A stretch of DNA of 17,177 nt, from assembly GCA_014871665.1 (NCBI GenBank), contig WGSL01000043.1:1-17177 (forward strand). Direction: 5' to 3'. A program made the translations under genes and the position numbers. This DNA is from Collinsella sp. (lineage in GTDB: Bacteria > Actinomycetota > Coriobacteriia > Coriobacteriales > Coriobacteriaceae). Below are positions 1 through 7,007 of the stretch, piece after piece (the first letter of the stretch is position 1; every line of letters starts with the position of its first letter). The notes under the pieces were generated by a model that did no database searches, was not told the origin of the DNA, and saw only the letters and a list, made by a program, of their open reading frames with translations.

Positions 1-500
1 CCCACGGCCAGGCCGATGGCGCGACCGATCGGTAGGCCGAAGATCTGCGCGATGGACGAGCCCGTGGCGATCATGCTGATGGCGAGCGCCCCATGACGCG
101 TATCGACCAGGCGCGAGGCTATGATCGAAGCGACCGACCAGAACACGGCATGCGCGCAGGCGACCACCAGACGTGCGCAAACCAGGATGAGATATGTCGG
201 TGCCACAGCGGACAGGAACTGGCCCAGCGAAAACACGGCCAAAACGCCCAGCAGCATCCGCTTGAACTCAAAGCGCGAGGCAAACACCATAAGCGGCAGC
301 GACAGCAGCATGACGCCCCAGGCGTAGACCGAGATCATGATGCCTGCTTGGGCCTCCGTGAGCGAGAACGATGCGGCAATATCAGTCAGAAGACCGATGG
401 GCATGAACTCCGACGTGTTGAATACGAACGCGCAACAGGCGAGCCCAATAAGCGGGAGCCACTGCTTGAGTGAGATGCCATCTTGTCTTGCCTGAGTCAT
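1..500 (-). CDS. sotB: SotB/YdeA-type MFS sugar or drug exporter (N-terminal part, runs off the window)
   Basis: Translation from the ATG at 500 gives 166 codons of a major facilitator protein before the window edge; the C-terminal half is outside. After a short polar N-terminus comes a hydrophobic segment with FVFNTSEFMPIGLLTDIA, then AGIMISVYAWGVMLLSLPL, a FASRFEFKRMLL loop in the place of the MFS A-motif, and later CARLVVACAHAVFWSV and ALSMIATG-like residues (here AISMIATGSS). These match the E. coli SotB/YdeA sugar-efflux family segment by segment (FVFNTTEF, AHAIFWS, LSLIATG). The family exports sugars such as arabinose or IPTG and some drugs through proton exchange in the inner membrane; the substrate here is unknown. 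A Shine-Dalgarno GGAGAGG (complement of 509-515) sits 8 nt before the ATG. It is followed on the same strand by nothing visible in the window. Confidence 0.85.
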   Translation of the reverse strand, partial: MTQARQDGISLKQWLPLIGLACCAFVFNTSEFMPIGLLTDIAASFSLTEAQAGIMISVYAWGVMLLSLPLMVFASRFEFKRMLLGVLAVFSLGQFLSAVAPTYLILVCARLVVACAHAVFWSVASIIASRLVDTRHGALAISMIATGSSIAQIFGLPIGRAIGLAV

Positions 501-536
501 GTAGGAAACCTCTCCGATTGTCTTGGGCGGTGGGCG

Positions 537-566
537 ATTATATAGCAACGGCCCCGCATCCGTCAG
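537..566 (-). promoter_or_regulatory. Promoter of the SotB-like exporter gene
   Basis: On the minus strand a perfect -10 TATAAT lies at 542-537 and a -35-like CTGACG at 566-561, 18 bp apart. The predicted start of transcription is about 30 nt upstream of the exporter ATG at 500. The -35 box lies in the loop of the hairpin at 553-578. Confidence 0.55.
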
Positions 567-578
567 TACAGATGCGGG
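553..578 (-). terminator. Hairpin after feoB, possible terminator
   Basis: CCCGCATC (553-560) and GATGCGGG (571-578) form a perfect 8-bp stem with a 10-nt loop, 45 bp beyond the feoB stop codon. On the minus strand the stem is followed by GCCGTTGCTATATAAT, which is only weakly T-rich, so termination may be partial. The exporter promoter overlaps the hairpin. Confidence 0.45.
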
Positions 579-623
579 ACCGCAATCAACTCAATACACA
601 GAGGTTGCGCCGTCAATACATAA

Positions 624-2984
624 CTAAGCCAAACCCAGCAATATGCCCGCCGAATGCACGACAAACGCCACGATCCAGGCGACCGTCACCTGAAACGCGA
701 ACACAGCAACGGCATAGCGCGTGCCCAGCTCGCTCTTGACGGCGCCGATGGACGCCACGCAGGGCGGGTACAGCAGCGTAAAGACCAAGAACACGTAAGC
801 GGTAAACGGCGAAAACATGGTTGACAGCACCGCGGGCGACGTTGCGCCCAAAAGCACCGTGAGGGTCGAGATGACGCTTTCCTTGGCGATGAGTCCCGTG
901 ACGAGCGCCGTCGAGGCGCGCCAGTCGCCAAAACCGAGCGGGGTCAACACCGGCGCGATGATGCTACCCAGACCGGCAAGCAGACTCTGCGACTGATCGG
1001 CGACCACATTAAAGCGGATATCGAACGTCTGAAGGAACCAGATGACCACGGTAGCGGCAAAGATAATGGTAAAGGCCTTGGTAATAAAGTCCTTGGCCTT
1101 ATCCCATGCCAGCATCACCGTCGTCTTGATGCTCGGCAGGCGGTAGTTGGGAAGCTCCATGATAAACGGCACCGGGTCGCCCTTAAATGCCGTACGGTTG
1201 AGCACCAAAGCCGCGATGCAGCCGACCACGATACCGATCAGATAGAGCGAGACCATGGCGGGAACCGTCGCCTGCGGGAAAAACGCCCCGCACAGCAAGC
1301 CGTAAACCGGCAACTTGGCTGAGCAGCTCATAAACGGCGTGAGCATGACCGTCATCTTGCGGTCGTGCTCGGATGGGAGCGTACGGGTCGACATGATAGC
1401 CGGCACGGTGCAGCCAAAACCGACGAGCATGGGCACAAAGCTGCGGCCCGACAAGCCAAAGCGACGCAGTACCTTATCCATGACAAAGGCCACGCGCGCC
1501 ATGTATCCGGAGTCTTCCAGAATGGAGAGGAACAAGAAGAGCACGACGATAATCGGCAGGAAGGTCAGCACGCTGCCCACGCCCGTAAGCACGCCGTCGA
1601 CAGCCAGCGAGCGCACCACGTCGTTGGTTCCGAACGCCTTGAGGCCCGCATCGGCCGAGGCGATGATGACAGCGATGCCGTCCTCCATGAGCCCCTGCAA
1701 CGCCGCGCCGATCACGCCAAACGTCAGCCAAAAGACGAGGCCCATGATCACCAGGAACGCCGGAATGGCCGTGTAGCGACCCGTCAGGATGCGGTCGATC
1801 TTGACGGAGCGCACATGCTCGCGGCTCTCGTGCGGTTTGACGACGCAGCGCCCACACACGTCGCCGATAAAGCTAAAGCGCATGTCCGCCAGCGCAGATA
1901 GGCGGTCGGTGCCGGCCTCGCCCACCATCTGGGTGATGATGTGCTCGATGGCATCGAGCTCGTTACGGTCCAGATGAAGCGCCTCGGTTACCAGCTCGTC
2001 ACCCTCGACCAGCTTGGTCGCCGCAAAACGTACTGGAATGTGCGCTGTCGCGGCGTGGTCCTCGATAAGGTTGGCGATACCGTGGATGCAGCGATGCAGC
2101 GCACCGCCGTCCGGACCGTCGGGCGCGCAAAAGTCCAGGCGACCGGGGCGCTCGCGGAACCGTGCCACGTGCAGGGCGTGGTCCACCAGCTCGCCGATGC
2201 CCTCGTTGCGGGCAGCGCTAATGGGGACGACCGGCACGCCCAACAGGCTCTCGAGCAAGTTGACGTCCACGGCGCCGCCGTTGGCGGTCACCTCGTCCAT
2301 CATGTTGAGCGCGATGACCATAGGACGGTCAAGCTCCATGAGCTGCAGTGTCAGGTACAGGTTGCGCTCGATGTTGGTGGCGTCAATGATGTCGATGATG
2401 GCGTCCGGACGCTCGTCGAGGATGAACTGACGGCTCACGACCTCCTCGCCTGTGTACGGCGACAGGGAGTAAATGCCGGGCAGGTCGGTAACGCTCGCCT
2501 CGGGATGGTTACGGATGGTGCCATCTTTGCGGTCGACCGTCACGCCGGGAAAGTTACCGACGTGCTGGTTGGAGCCCGTCAGCTGGTTGAATAACGTGGT
2601 CTTGCCGCAGTTTTGGTTGCCGGCGAGGGCAAAGTGCAGCGGCGCGCCCTCTGGCACGGCCGTCTTTGCCGCACGGGGCGAATACGTCCCCTCGCCCAGG
2701 GCCGGATGCTCCGTCGTGCCGATTGCGGCGTTAGCGCGCGGACCCGTATCGGTGTCGTGAATACCCACGAGCTCGATGCGAGCGGCATCGTCCTTACGCA
2801 GTGTCAACTCGTAGCCACGCAGGCGAATCTCGAGCGGGTCGCCCATGGGGGCATACTTCATCATGGTGACTTCGGTGCCCGGCGTTAGACCCATGTCCAA
2901 AATATGCTGTCGGAGTGCCTGATCGTCCGATGCCACCGATGCGACAACGGCGTCCTTTCCAATCTCGAGTGTATCGAGCTTCAC
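624..2984 (-). CDS. feoB: FeoA-FeoB fused ferrous iron transporter
   Basis: The protein imports Fe2+ across the cytoplasmic membrane. I choose the GTG at 2984 (786 aa) because GGGGAGG lies 9 nt before it; an in-frame ATG at 3104 would sit inside the promoter. Residues about 1-75 are a FeoA/SH3-like domain (VKLDTLEIGKDA, HILDMGLTPGTEV). A linker leads to the FeoB GTPase domain: G1 GNQNCGKTT at 122-130, GVTVDRK near 147, G3 DLPG at 167-170, G4 NMMD at 227-230, G5 SA near 256. The membrane half carries the two gate motifs with conserved cysteines, VGFGCTVPAIMSTRTL and MSCSAKLPVYG, and a C-terminal run of membrane segments. FeoA and FeoB are usually separate genes, so the fusion fixes a 1:1 ratio. 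No FeoC follows. The tandem palindrome next to its promoter suggests control by a metal-dependent repressor. Confidence 0.95.
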   Translation of the reverse strand: MKLDTLEIGKDAVVASVASDDQALRQHILDMGLTPGTEVTMMKYAPMGDPLEIRLRGYELTLRKDDAARIELVGIHDTDTGPRANAAIGTTEHPALGEGTYSPRAAKTAVPEGAPLHFALAGNQNCGKTTLFNQLTGSNQHVGNFPGVTVDRKDGTIRNHPEASVTDLPGIYSLSPYTGEEVVSRQFILDERPDAIIDIIDATNIERNLYLTLQLMELDRPMVIALNMMDEVTANGGAVDVNLLESLLGVPVVPISAARNEGIGELVDHALHVARFRERPGRLDFCAPDGPDGGALHRCIHGIANLIEDHAATAHIPVRFAATKLVEGDELVTEALHLDRNELDAIEHIITQMVGEAGTDRLSALADMRFSFIGDVCGRCVVKPHESREHVRSVKIDRILTGRYTAIPAFLVIMGLVFWLTFGVIGAALQGLMEDGIAVIIASADAGLKAFGTNDVVRSLAVDGVLTGVGSVLTFLPIIVVLFLFLSILEDSGYMARVAFVMDKVLRRFGLSGRSFVPMLVGFGCTVPAIMSTRTLPSEHDRKMTVMLTPFMSCSAKLPVYGLLCGAFFPQATVPAMVSLYLIGIVVGCIAALVLNRTAFKGDPVPFIMELPNYRLPSIKTTVMLAWDKAKDFITKAFTIIFAATVVIWFLQTFDIRFNVVADQSQSLLAGLGSIIAPVLTPLGFGDWRASTALVTGLIAKESVISTLTVLLGATSPAVLSTMFSPFTAYVFLVFTLLYPPCVASIGAVKSELGTRYAVAVFAFQVTVAWIVAFVVHSAGILLGLA

Positions 2985-3026
2985 GTCCGTGTTCCTCCCC
3001 CGGCGCCCGCAGGGCGTTGTATTTAT

Positions 3027-3060
3027 GTTCACCATGGCTAACCGTTTGCCATGGCTAACC
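3027..3060 (-). promoter_or_regulatory. Tandem palindromic operator candidate in front of feoB
   Basis: CCATGGCTAACC occurs twice in direct orientation at 3032-3043 and 3049-3060, a 17-bp period. Each copy is the right half of a 16-bp palindrome of the form GTTNGCCATGGCNAAC: 3044-3059 matches its own reverse complement at 14 of 16 positions and 3027-3042 at 12 of 16. The block lies just downstream of the predicted transcription start, a usual place for repressor sites. The half site GGTTAGCC resembles the IdeR/DtxR half site (TTAGGTTAGCC), but the centre differs, so the regulator is not certain. Confidence 0.5.
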
Positions 3061-3074
3061 AATTTTAAGCTTAC

Positions 3075-3104
3075 ATGATAGCGTGAACACACAATGACGT
3101 TCAA
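3075..3104 (-). promoter_or_regulatory. feoB promoter
   Basis: On the minus strand -35 TTGAAC (3104-3099) and -10 TATCAT (3080-3075) are 18 bp apart, giving a predicted start near 3068 and an untranslated leader of about 85 nt before the GTG at 2984. The operator-like palindromes fall in the first 40 nt of the leader. Confidence 0.55.
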
Positions 3105-3152
3105 TCAGCAGATTGGCGCAATGGGGACAGGCAGGAGAGTTCAGGGCCATAG

Positions 3153-3350
3153 TTTCCCGATGAGGCCTCTCGGGGAAACTACATCCCAGAATTCTGGCTC
3201 GAAACGGGATATGGTTTCCCAAACAGGCCTCTTACGGAAAATGCATCCCGGAATCCCCACTCGAAACGGGACGCACTTTCCCAGTCGAGGCCCTATGGGA
3301 AACCGTGTCCCACCTTGAAAGGCAAAACTGGGACGCAGTTTCCGGGCGGG
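3153..3350. repeat. 62-bp tandem repeat, three full units plus a partial fourth
   Basis: Units begin with TTTCCC at 3153, 3215 and 3277, and with TTTCCG at 3339, so the spacing is exactly 62 bp each time. Shared blocks, in order, are TTTCCC, (G)AGGCC, GGAAA, a TCCC block and a GGGA block; units 1 and 2 also share CTCGAAACGGGA. Units 1 and 2 are closest; unit 3 is more diverged in its second half. Inside each unit TTTCCC can pair with the GGAAA block around the AGGCC centre, and TCCC with GGGA, so each unit could fold into two hairpins. I see no open frame conserved through the units. It lies between the hydrolase stop and the feoB promoter. An orphan GGGGACAG at 3123-3130 precedes it. Confidence 0.75.
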
Positions 3351-3428
3351 GCATCAAAAACGAAGTTGCGGTGGAATAGTTCCTGGATGGGCTGGTTGAT
3401 GCCCCAGATAGGAACTATTTCACCGCAA
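3348..3428. repeat. Large hairpin with an interleaved second pairing (terminator or MITE-like element)
   Basis: Arms 3366-3384 and 3410-3428 are 19 bp long and complementary except for one G:T pair (3374/3420), around a 25-nt loop. The loop segment TTGATGCCCC (3396-3405) is in turn fully complementary to GGGGCATCAA (3348-3357) outside the hairpin, which would make an H-type pseudoknot on either strand. It follows the hydrolase gene on the minus strand, where the stem is followed by CTTCGTTTTTG, so it could end that transcript. Its size is larger than a usual terminator; a decayed mobile palindrome is the alternative. Confidence 0.6.
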
Positions 3429-3457
3429 GTTATTGAAGGGCTTGGATGCCGGGACTC

Positions 3458-4357
3458 TTACAGATGGCGCTCGAGGAAGCGGAAGGCTAGGCGAATCCAA
3501 GGGCGGACCGCCACCTGCTTGTCCTCGTTGTCGACCGCGGTGTTGGCGTTGCCGAGCGAAAGGCCGTGACCACCTTGGTCAAAGACGTGCATCTCGCAAG
3601 GGACGCCCTCCTCTGCCATGCGTTGGGCAAACGGGTAGACCTGCGCGATCGGCGCCGTCTTGTCGTCGGACACGCCCCACACAAAGGTCGGTGGCATCTG
3701 ACGCGAAACATGCGTAGTGGGGCAGATGTCGGCCAGATGCTCGTCAGTTGCCTCGCCGCCCGTCACCATCGACAGGTAGTCGTTGAGCAAATCGCGCCCC
3801 GTCTTGCCGCCCGTCTTGGGCACACGCAAGTCAATGCGCGGATCGCGCGTCTGCATGTCGCGCACATAGGCAAAGTCGAGCAATGGATAGCCCAGCACCA
3901 CGGCATCGGGACGAATGTCGTCCGGACGCGCCCCGGCAAGTGCCGCAAAGGGGCCGGTCTTCCACTGTGTTGCCAGCGAGGCGCAAATCATGCCGCCAGC
4001 AGAAAAGCCCACGACGCACACGCGCTTAGGATCGACATGCCACTCGTCGGCGTTGGCGCGCACCGTGGCGACCATCTTGGCAAGATCTGCCTGGGGGTGC
4101 GGAAAGCTCACGTCACCCGTAGAACTCGTGACATAGTTGAGCACAAAGGCCTGGTAGCCGCGATCCAAAAATGCAAACGCCACCGGGTCCTGCTCGTGCG
4201 GAGCGATATGCGTAAACCCGCCTCCGCCGCAGATGATCACCGCGGGGCGGCGGCCATTCGGTTTATCGGGCAGCGGCTCGGCACCCAAATACGTAAACGT
4301 CGCCGGATAATCCTCGGTCGGCTCCTCGCCCCACAGCGCATGGTTCTCGACAATCAT
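3458..4357 (-). CDS. Alpha/beta hydrolase, acetyl-esterase/BD-FAE-like
   Basis: A 299-residue serine hydrolase without a signal peptide, so probably cytoplasmic, acting on small or sugar-linked esters. I choose the ATG at 4357 because AAGGGAG lies 5 nt upstream; the frame stays open for 69 more codons, but those pass through the promoter region and show no family similarity. The oxyanion-hole motif CGGGGF is at residues 43-48, the nucleophile elbow GFSAGG at 117-122 (Ser119), the acid residue in SDDKTAP (Asp231 or Asp232) and the histidine in GGHGLSLG (His264). The order and spacing fit the esterase/lipase family that includes xylan acetyl esterases and Aes. The real substrate cannot be told. 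It is transcribed alone and diverges from the PTS gene at 4601, about 240 bp away. Confidence 0.88.
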   Translation of the reverse strand: MIVENHALWGEEPTEDYPATFTYLGAEPLPDKPNGRRPAVIICGGGGFTHIAPHEQDPVAFAFLDRGYQAFVLNYVTSSTGDVSFPHPQADLAKMVATVRANADEWHVDPKRVCVVGFSAGGMICASLATQWKTGPFAALAGARPDDIRPDAVVLGYPLLDFAYVRDMQTRDPRIDLRVPKTGGKTGRDLLNDYLSMVTGGEATDEHLADICPTTHVSRQMPPTFVWGVSDDKTAPIAQVYPFAQRMAEEGVPCEMHVFDQGGHGLSLGNANTAVDNEDKQVAVRPWIRLAFRFLERHL

Positions 4358-4376
4358 ATGTGCTCCCTTCGCGCAA

Positions 4377-4404
4377 ATTATGCGCCCTTGTTTTTCGCCT
4401 TCAA
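4377..4404 (-). promoter_or_regulatory. Candidate promoter of the hydrolase gene
   Basis: On the minus strand TTGAAG (4404-4399) and CATAAT (4382-4377) are 16 bp apart. The predicted start is near 4370, leaving a very short leader that still includes the AAGGGAG ribosome site. Other AT-rich -10-like sequences lie further upstream (around 4465-4485), so this is only one option. Confidence 0.35.
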
Positions 4405-4519
4405 GCGTACCCCACTTGAACCCGTGGCGCAGAAACACTCCGGCAATAAGTTTCCCTTCAACTGATATATCACATAATCCCAGTTCAGAGGTATCTTTGA
4501 GCAGCGTAGAATAGGGGCG

Positions 4520-4553
4520 TTGACCAAGCCGCGAAACACATGTGAAACGTTTC
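4520..4553 (+). promoter_or_regulatory. Upstream region of the EIIA gene: -35-like box and palindrome
   Basis: TTGACC at 4520-4525 is a good -35 but is followed by a poor -10 (TGAAAC at 4543-4548). Two short perfect palindromes overlap in this place: CACATGTG (4537-4544) and GAAACGTTTC (4544-4553). The second has the symmetric central CG of LacI/CcpA-type operators but does not match the full catabolite-response consensus. Function is a guess. Confidence 0.25.
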
Positions 4554-4600
4554 CGGCAAACCAAACGCGCGATATGCGCCTATTTAAGTTGGAGGCAACT

Positions 4601-5164
4601 ATGGGTCTGCTCGATTCGCTTAAGTCCACCTTCACCTCGACCGGCGAGGCGTCCGTTCCGCCCGCAGCAAGCTTCGCTACCCGCGAAGGCGTCATCTATG
4701 CCCCCGTCAACGGCGTGCTCGTCAACCTGAACGAGGTTCCCGACGAGACGATCGCCTCGGGCATGCTTGGCCAGGGCTATGGCATCGAGCCCATTACCGG
4801 CACCATCTATGCGCCCGCCAACGGCCGCATCGGTGCCACCACTGTCACCAACCACTCCATCGGCATGATTACCGAGGACGGCCTGCGCGTGTTCATCCAT
4901 GTTGGCCTGGGCACCGTGGAAATGAACGGCAAGGGTTTTGCCCGCTTTGTCGAGATGGGCGATGTGGTCAAGGCAGGCCAGCCGCTCATCAGCTTCGACC
5001 GCGAGGCCATTAAGGCCGCTGGTCACGAGGACATCGTGACCGTCATCGTCTCCGAGCTCGATCGTCTTAAGAGCATCGACCATGTCGGCGAGTCTGGAAC
5101 GCTTATCGGCGGCAACCCGCTCGTCAAGCTTGGCGACCCGCTGCTGGTTGCCAAGACCAAGTAG
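4601..5164 (+). CDS. crr: Glucose-type PTS EIIA component
   Basis: A 187-residue cytoplasmic phosphocarrier that takes phosphate from HPr and passes it to EIIB of a glucose-family permease; in other bacteria it is also a regulatory signal. I choose the ATG at 4601, with TTGGAGG 5 nt upstream. The N-terminus MGLLDSLKSTF closely resembles the amphipathic membrane-touching helix of E. coli Crr (MGLFDKLKS). The EIIA body contains APVNGVL, GIEPITGTIYAPANG, TNHSIGM with the supporting histidine His85, and RVFIHVGLGTVEMNGKGF with the phosphorylated histidine His100 (equivalent to E. coli His75 and His90). No EIIB/EIIC or HPr gene is adjacent, so it must serve permeases encoded elsewhere. A terminator follows, so it is monocistronic. 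It could be named crr or ptsG-IIA; the biochemical class is secure. Confidence 0.93.
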   Translation: MGLLDSLKSTFTSTGEASVPPAASFATREGVIYAPVNGVLVNLNEVPDETIASGMLGQGYGIEPITGTIYAPANGRIGATTVTNHSIGMITEDGLRVFIHVGLGTVEMNGKGFARFVEMGDVVKAGQPLISFDREAIKAAGHEDIVTVIVSELDRLKSIDHVGESGTLIGGNPLVKLGDPLLVAKTK

Positions 5165-5201
5165 CCAGGCCCCGCGCCACACAGCCAAAAGGCACCTCGT
5201 C

Positions 5202-5240
5202 AAGCGCCCACGACCATTAGGCCGCGGGCGCTTTTCGTTT
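5202..5240 (+). terminator. Terminator of the EIIA gene
   Basis: AAGCGCCC (5202-5209) pairs with GGGCGCTT (5226-5233), an 8-bp GC-rich stem with a 16-nt loop, followed by TTCGTTTG. It is 37 bp after the stop codon. Confidence 0.8.
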
Positions 5241-5290
5241 GAAAAACCATCCCGCCAATGCCTTATCTGTATAGCCCAAATGAGCCGAGC

Positions 5291-5299
5291 TGCTAGAAT
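5291..5299 (+). promoter_or_regulatory. Extended -10 promoter of asnS
   Basis: TGCTAGAAT is an extended -10 (TGN plus TAGAAT). No good -35 is seen at 16-18 bp, as is usual for extended -10 promoters. The predicted start near 5306 makes the upstream in-frame ATG at 5310 unlikely as a start codon. Confidence 0.45.
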
Positions 5300-5345
5300 A
5301 TCGAACTGTATGGATAACTATCATTCAACCGTTATGGGAGGATAC

Positions 5346-6749
5346 GTGAACCGCACCAAAATCGCGCAGCTCTATGCCGATGCCGAGTCGCTCGGCGGCC
5401 AGACCGTCACCGTCGCCGGCTGGGTCAAGTCCGTCCGCGACATGAAGAACTTTGGCTTTGTTACGCTCAACGACGGCAGCTGCTTCCGCGACCTGCAGGT
5501 CGTCATGAACCGCGAGGCACTCGACAACTACGACGAGATCGCCCATCAAAACGTCTCGGCCGCACTCATTTGCACCGGCACCGTCAAGCTGACCCCCGAT
5601 GCGCCCCAGCCTTTCGAGCTTTCTGCCACCTCCATCGAGGTCGAGGGCGTCAGCGCCCCGGATTACCCGCTGCAGAAGAAGCGCGCAACCGTCGAGTTCC
5701 TGCGCACCCAGCAGCACCTGCGTCCGCGCACCAACCTGTTCCGCGCCGTGTTCCGCATCCGCTCTGTCGCGGCTGCCGCCATCCACCGCTTCTTCCAGGA
5801 GCAGGGCTTTGTCTACGTCAACACCCCCATCATCACCACGAGTGACTGCGAGGGCGCCGGCGAGATGTTCCGCGTGACCACGCTCGACCCCAAAAATCCG
5901 CCCCTCACCGAGTCCGGCGAGGTCGACTGGAGCCAGGACTTCTTTGGCAAGCATGCAAGCCTCACCGTGTCCGGCCAGCTCAATGCCGAGAACTTTGCCA
6001 TGGCCTTTGGCGACGTGTACACCTTTGGCCCCACCTTCCGTGCCGAGAACTCCAACACCACGCGCCACGCCGCCGAGTTTTGGATGATCGAGCCCGAGAT
6101 GGCCTTTGCCGACCTTAACGACTACATGGATAACGCCGAGGCCATGCTCAAGTACGTCCTTAAGGACGTTATGGCAACCTGCCCCGACGAGCTCAATATG
6201 CTCAACAAGTTTGTGGACAAGGGTCTGCTCGAGCGCCTGGACCATGTCGCCAACTCCGACTTTGCCCGCGTTACCTACACCGAGGCCGTCGAGATCCTGG
6301 AGCAGGCAGTCGCTGCTGGCCACCAGTTTGATTACCCCGTCAGCTGGGGCATCGACCTGCAGACCGAGCACGAGCGCTTCCTGACCGAGGAGCACTTTAA
6401 GCGCCCGACCTTCGTGACCGACTACCCGGCCGAGATCAAGGCGTTCTACATGCGCATGAACGAGGACGGCAAGACCGTCGCCGCCGCCGACTGCCTGGTT
6501 CCCGGTATCGGCGAGATTATCGGCGGCTCCCAGCGCGAGGAGCGCCTGGATCTGCTCGAGGCCCGCATCAAGGACCTGGGTATGAATCCCGAGCAGTACA
6601 AGTACTACCTTGACCTGCGCCGCTACGGTTCCTGCAAGCACGCCGGCTACGGTCTGGGCTTCGAGCGCTTGGTCATGTATCTGACCGGCGTGGGCAACAT
6701 CCGTGACGTCCTGCCGCACCCGCGCACCGTGGGCAACGCCGACTTCTAA
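5346..6749 (+). CDS. asnS: Asparaginyl-tRNA synthetase
   Basis: Class IIb synthetase that charges tRNA-Asn with asparagine in the cytoplasm. I choose the GTG at 5346 (467 aa, usual family length about 460-470), with GGGAGG at 5336-5341 just 4 nt before it; ATG codons at 5310 and 5334 are alternatives that add 12 or 4 residues. Residues about 18-105 are the OB-fold anticodon domain (TVTVAGWVKSVRDMKNFGF). The catalytic core has the AsnRS-type EGAGEMF at 169-175, motif 2 FRAENSNTTRHAAEF at 231-245, and motif 3 GLGFERLVMYLTG at 436-448, ending with the DVLPHPRT and GNADF tail typical of AsnRS rather than AspRS. A long insertion-free spacing fits bacterial AsnRS. A strong terminator follows. Confidence 0.96.
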   Translation: MNRTKIAQLYADAESLGGQTVTVAGWVKSVRDMKNFGFVTLNDGSCFRDLQVVMNREALDNYDEIAHQNVSAALICTGTVKLTPDAPQPFELSATSIEVEGVSAPDYPLQKKRATVEFLRTQQHLRPRTNLFRAVFRIRSVAAAAIHRFFQEQGFVYVNTPIITTSDCEGAGEMFRVTTLDPKNPPLTESGEVDWSQDFFGKHASLTVSGQLNAENFAMAFGDVYTFGPTFRAENSNTTRHAAEFWMIEPEMAFADLNDYMDNAEAMLKYVLKDVMATCPDELNMLNKFVDKGLLERLDHVANSDFARVTYTEAVEILEQAVAAGHQFDYPVSWGIDLQTEHERFLTEEHFKRPTFVTDYPAEIKAFYMRMNEDGKTVAAADCLVPGIGEIIGGSQREERLDLLEARIKDLGMNPEQYKYYLDLRRYGSCKHAGYGLGFERLVMYLTGVGNIRDVLPHPRTVGNADF

Positions 6750-6795
6750 TCGTCGGACACTAGCTCGCGTCGCCACACGCCAACGCTCATCGTAC

Positions 6796-6831
6796 AAGCG
6801 TCTCTCGACATCGGTCGAGAGACGCTTTTTT
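6796..6831 (+). terminator. Strong terminator of asnS
   Basis: A perfect 14-bp stem (6796-6809 with 6814-6827), tetraloop ATCG, then a T run to 6831. It starts 46 bp after the asnS stop codon. Confidence 0.93.
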
Positions 6832-6890
6832 CAACAGCATCCGTCAAGCTTTTGGCAAGGTTTTGGTCAGTTGAGCAGGGCTGTTGAAAA
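6828..6890. repeat. 11-bp inverted repeat flanking 41 bp
   Basis: TTTTCAACAGC (6828-6838) and GCTGTTGAAAA (6880-6890) are perfect inverted copies. The 41 bp between them contain the near-repeat TTTTGGCAAGG / TTTTGGTCAG. The left copy overlaps the T run of the asnS terminator. It may be a regulatory site of the downstream WYL gene or the ends of a small decayed element. Confidence 0.45.
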
Positions 6891-7007
6891 CTCGACCCGC
6901 CGTTTGCCGACGACTACCGACCGCCCAGAGCGCCCTGCGCCCCTGAGAAAGCCCCGCGTCCTAGGCTCCATACCGTCGCCACCCAAAACGGAAAGGACGT
7001 GGGCACG

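Noticed and set aside
3027..3060. Fur box in front of feoB
   Set aside because: The palindrome is built on GTTNGCCATGGCNAAC and lacks the GATAAT-type repeats of Fur sites.
2985..3104. 40-residue N-terminal extension of FeoB from the ATG at 3104
   Set aside because: It would start in the -35 box and cross the operator-like repeats; the GTG at 2984 has a strong ribosome site and begins exactly at the FeoA domain.
3153..3350. CRISPR array
   Set aside because: The units are degenerate over their whole length with no constant-repeat/unique-spacer alternation, and no cas gene is nearby.
3094..3717. Short plus-strand open frames crossing the 62-bp repeats and the hydrolase 3' end
   Set aside because: No ribosome site, no conserved reading through the repeat units (62 is not a multiple of 3), and no domain.
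4358..4564. 69-residue N-terminal extension of the alpha/beta hydrolase
   Set aside because: No ribosome site, no hydrolase-fold similarity, and it covers the divergent promoter region.
5325..6797. A 490-codon open frame antisense to asnS
   Set aside because: Its composition (Val, Gly, Leu, His) is the mirror of asnS codon usage, it runs through the asnS terminator, and asnS is certain.
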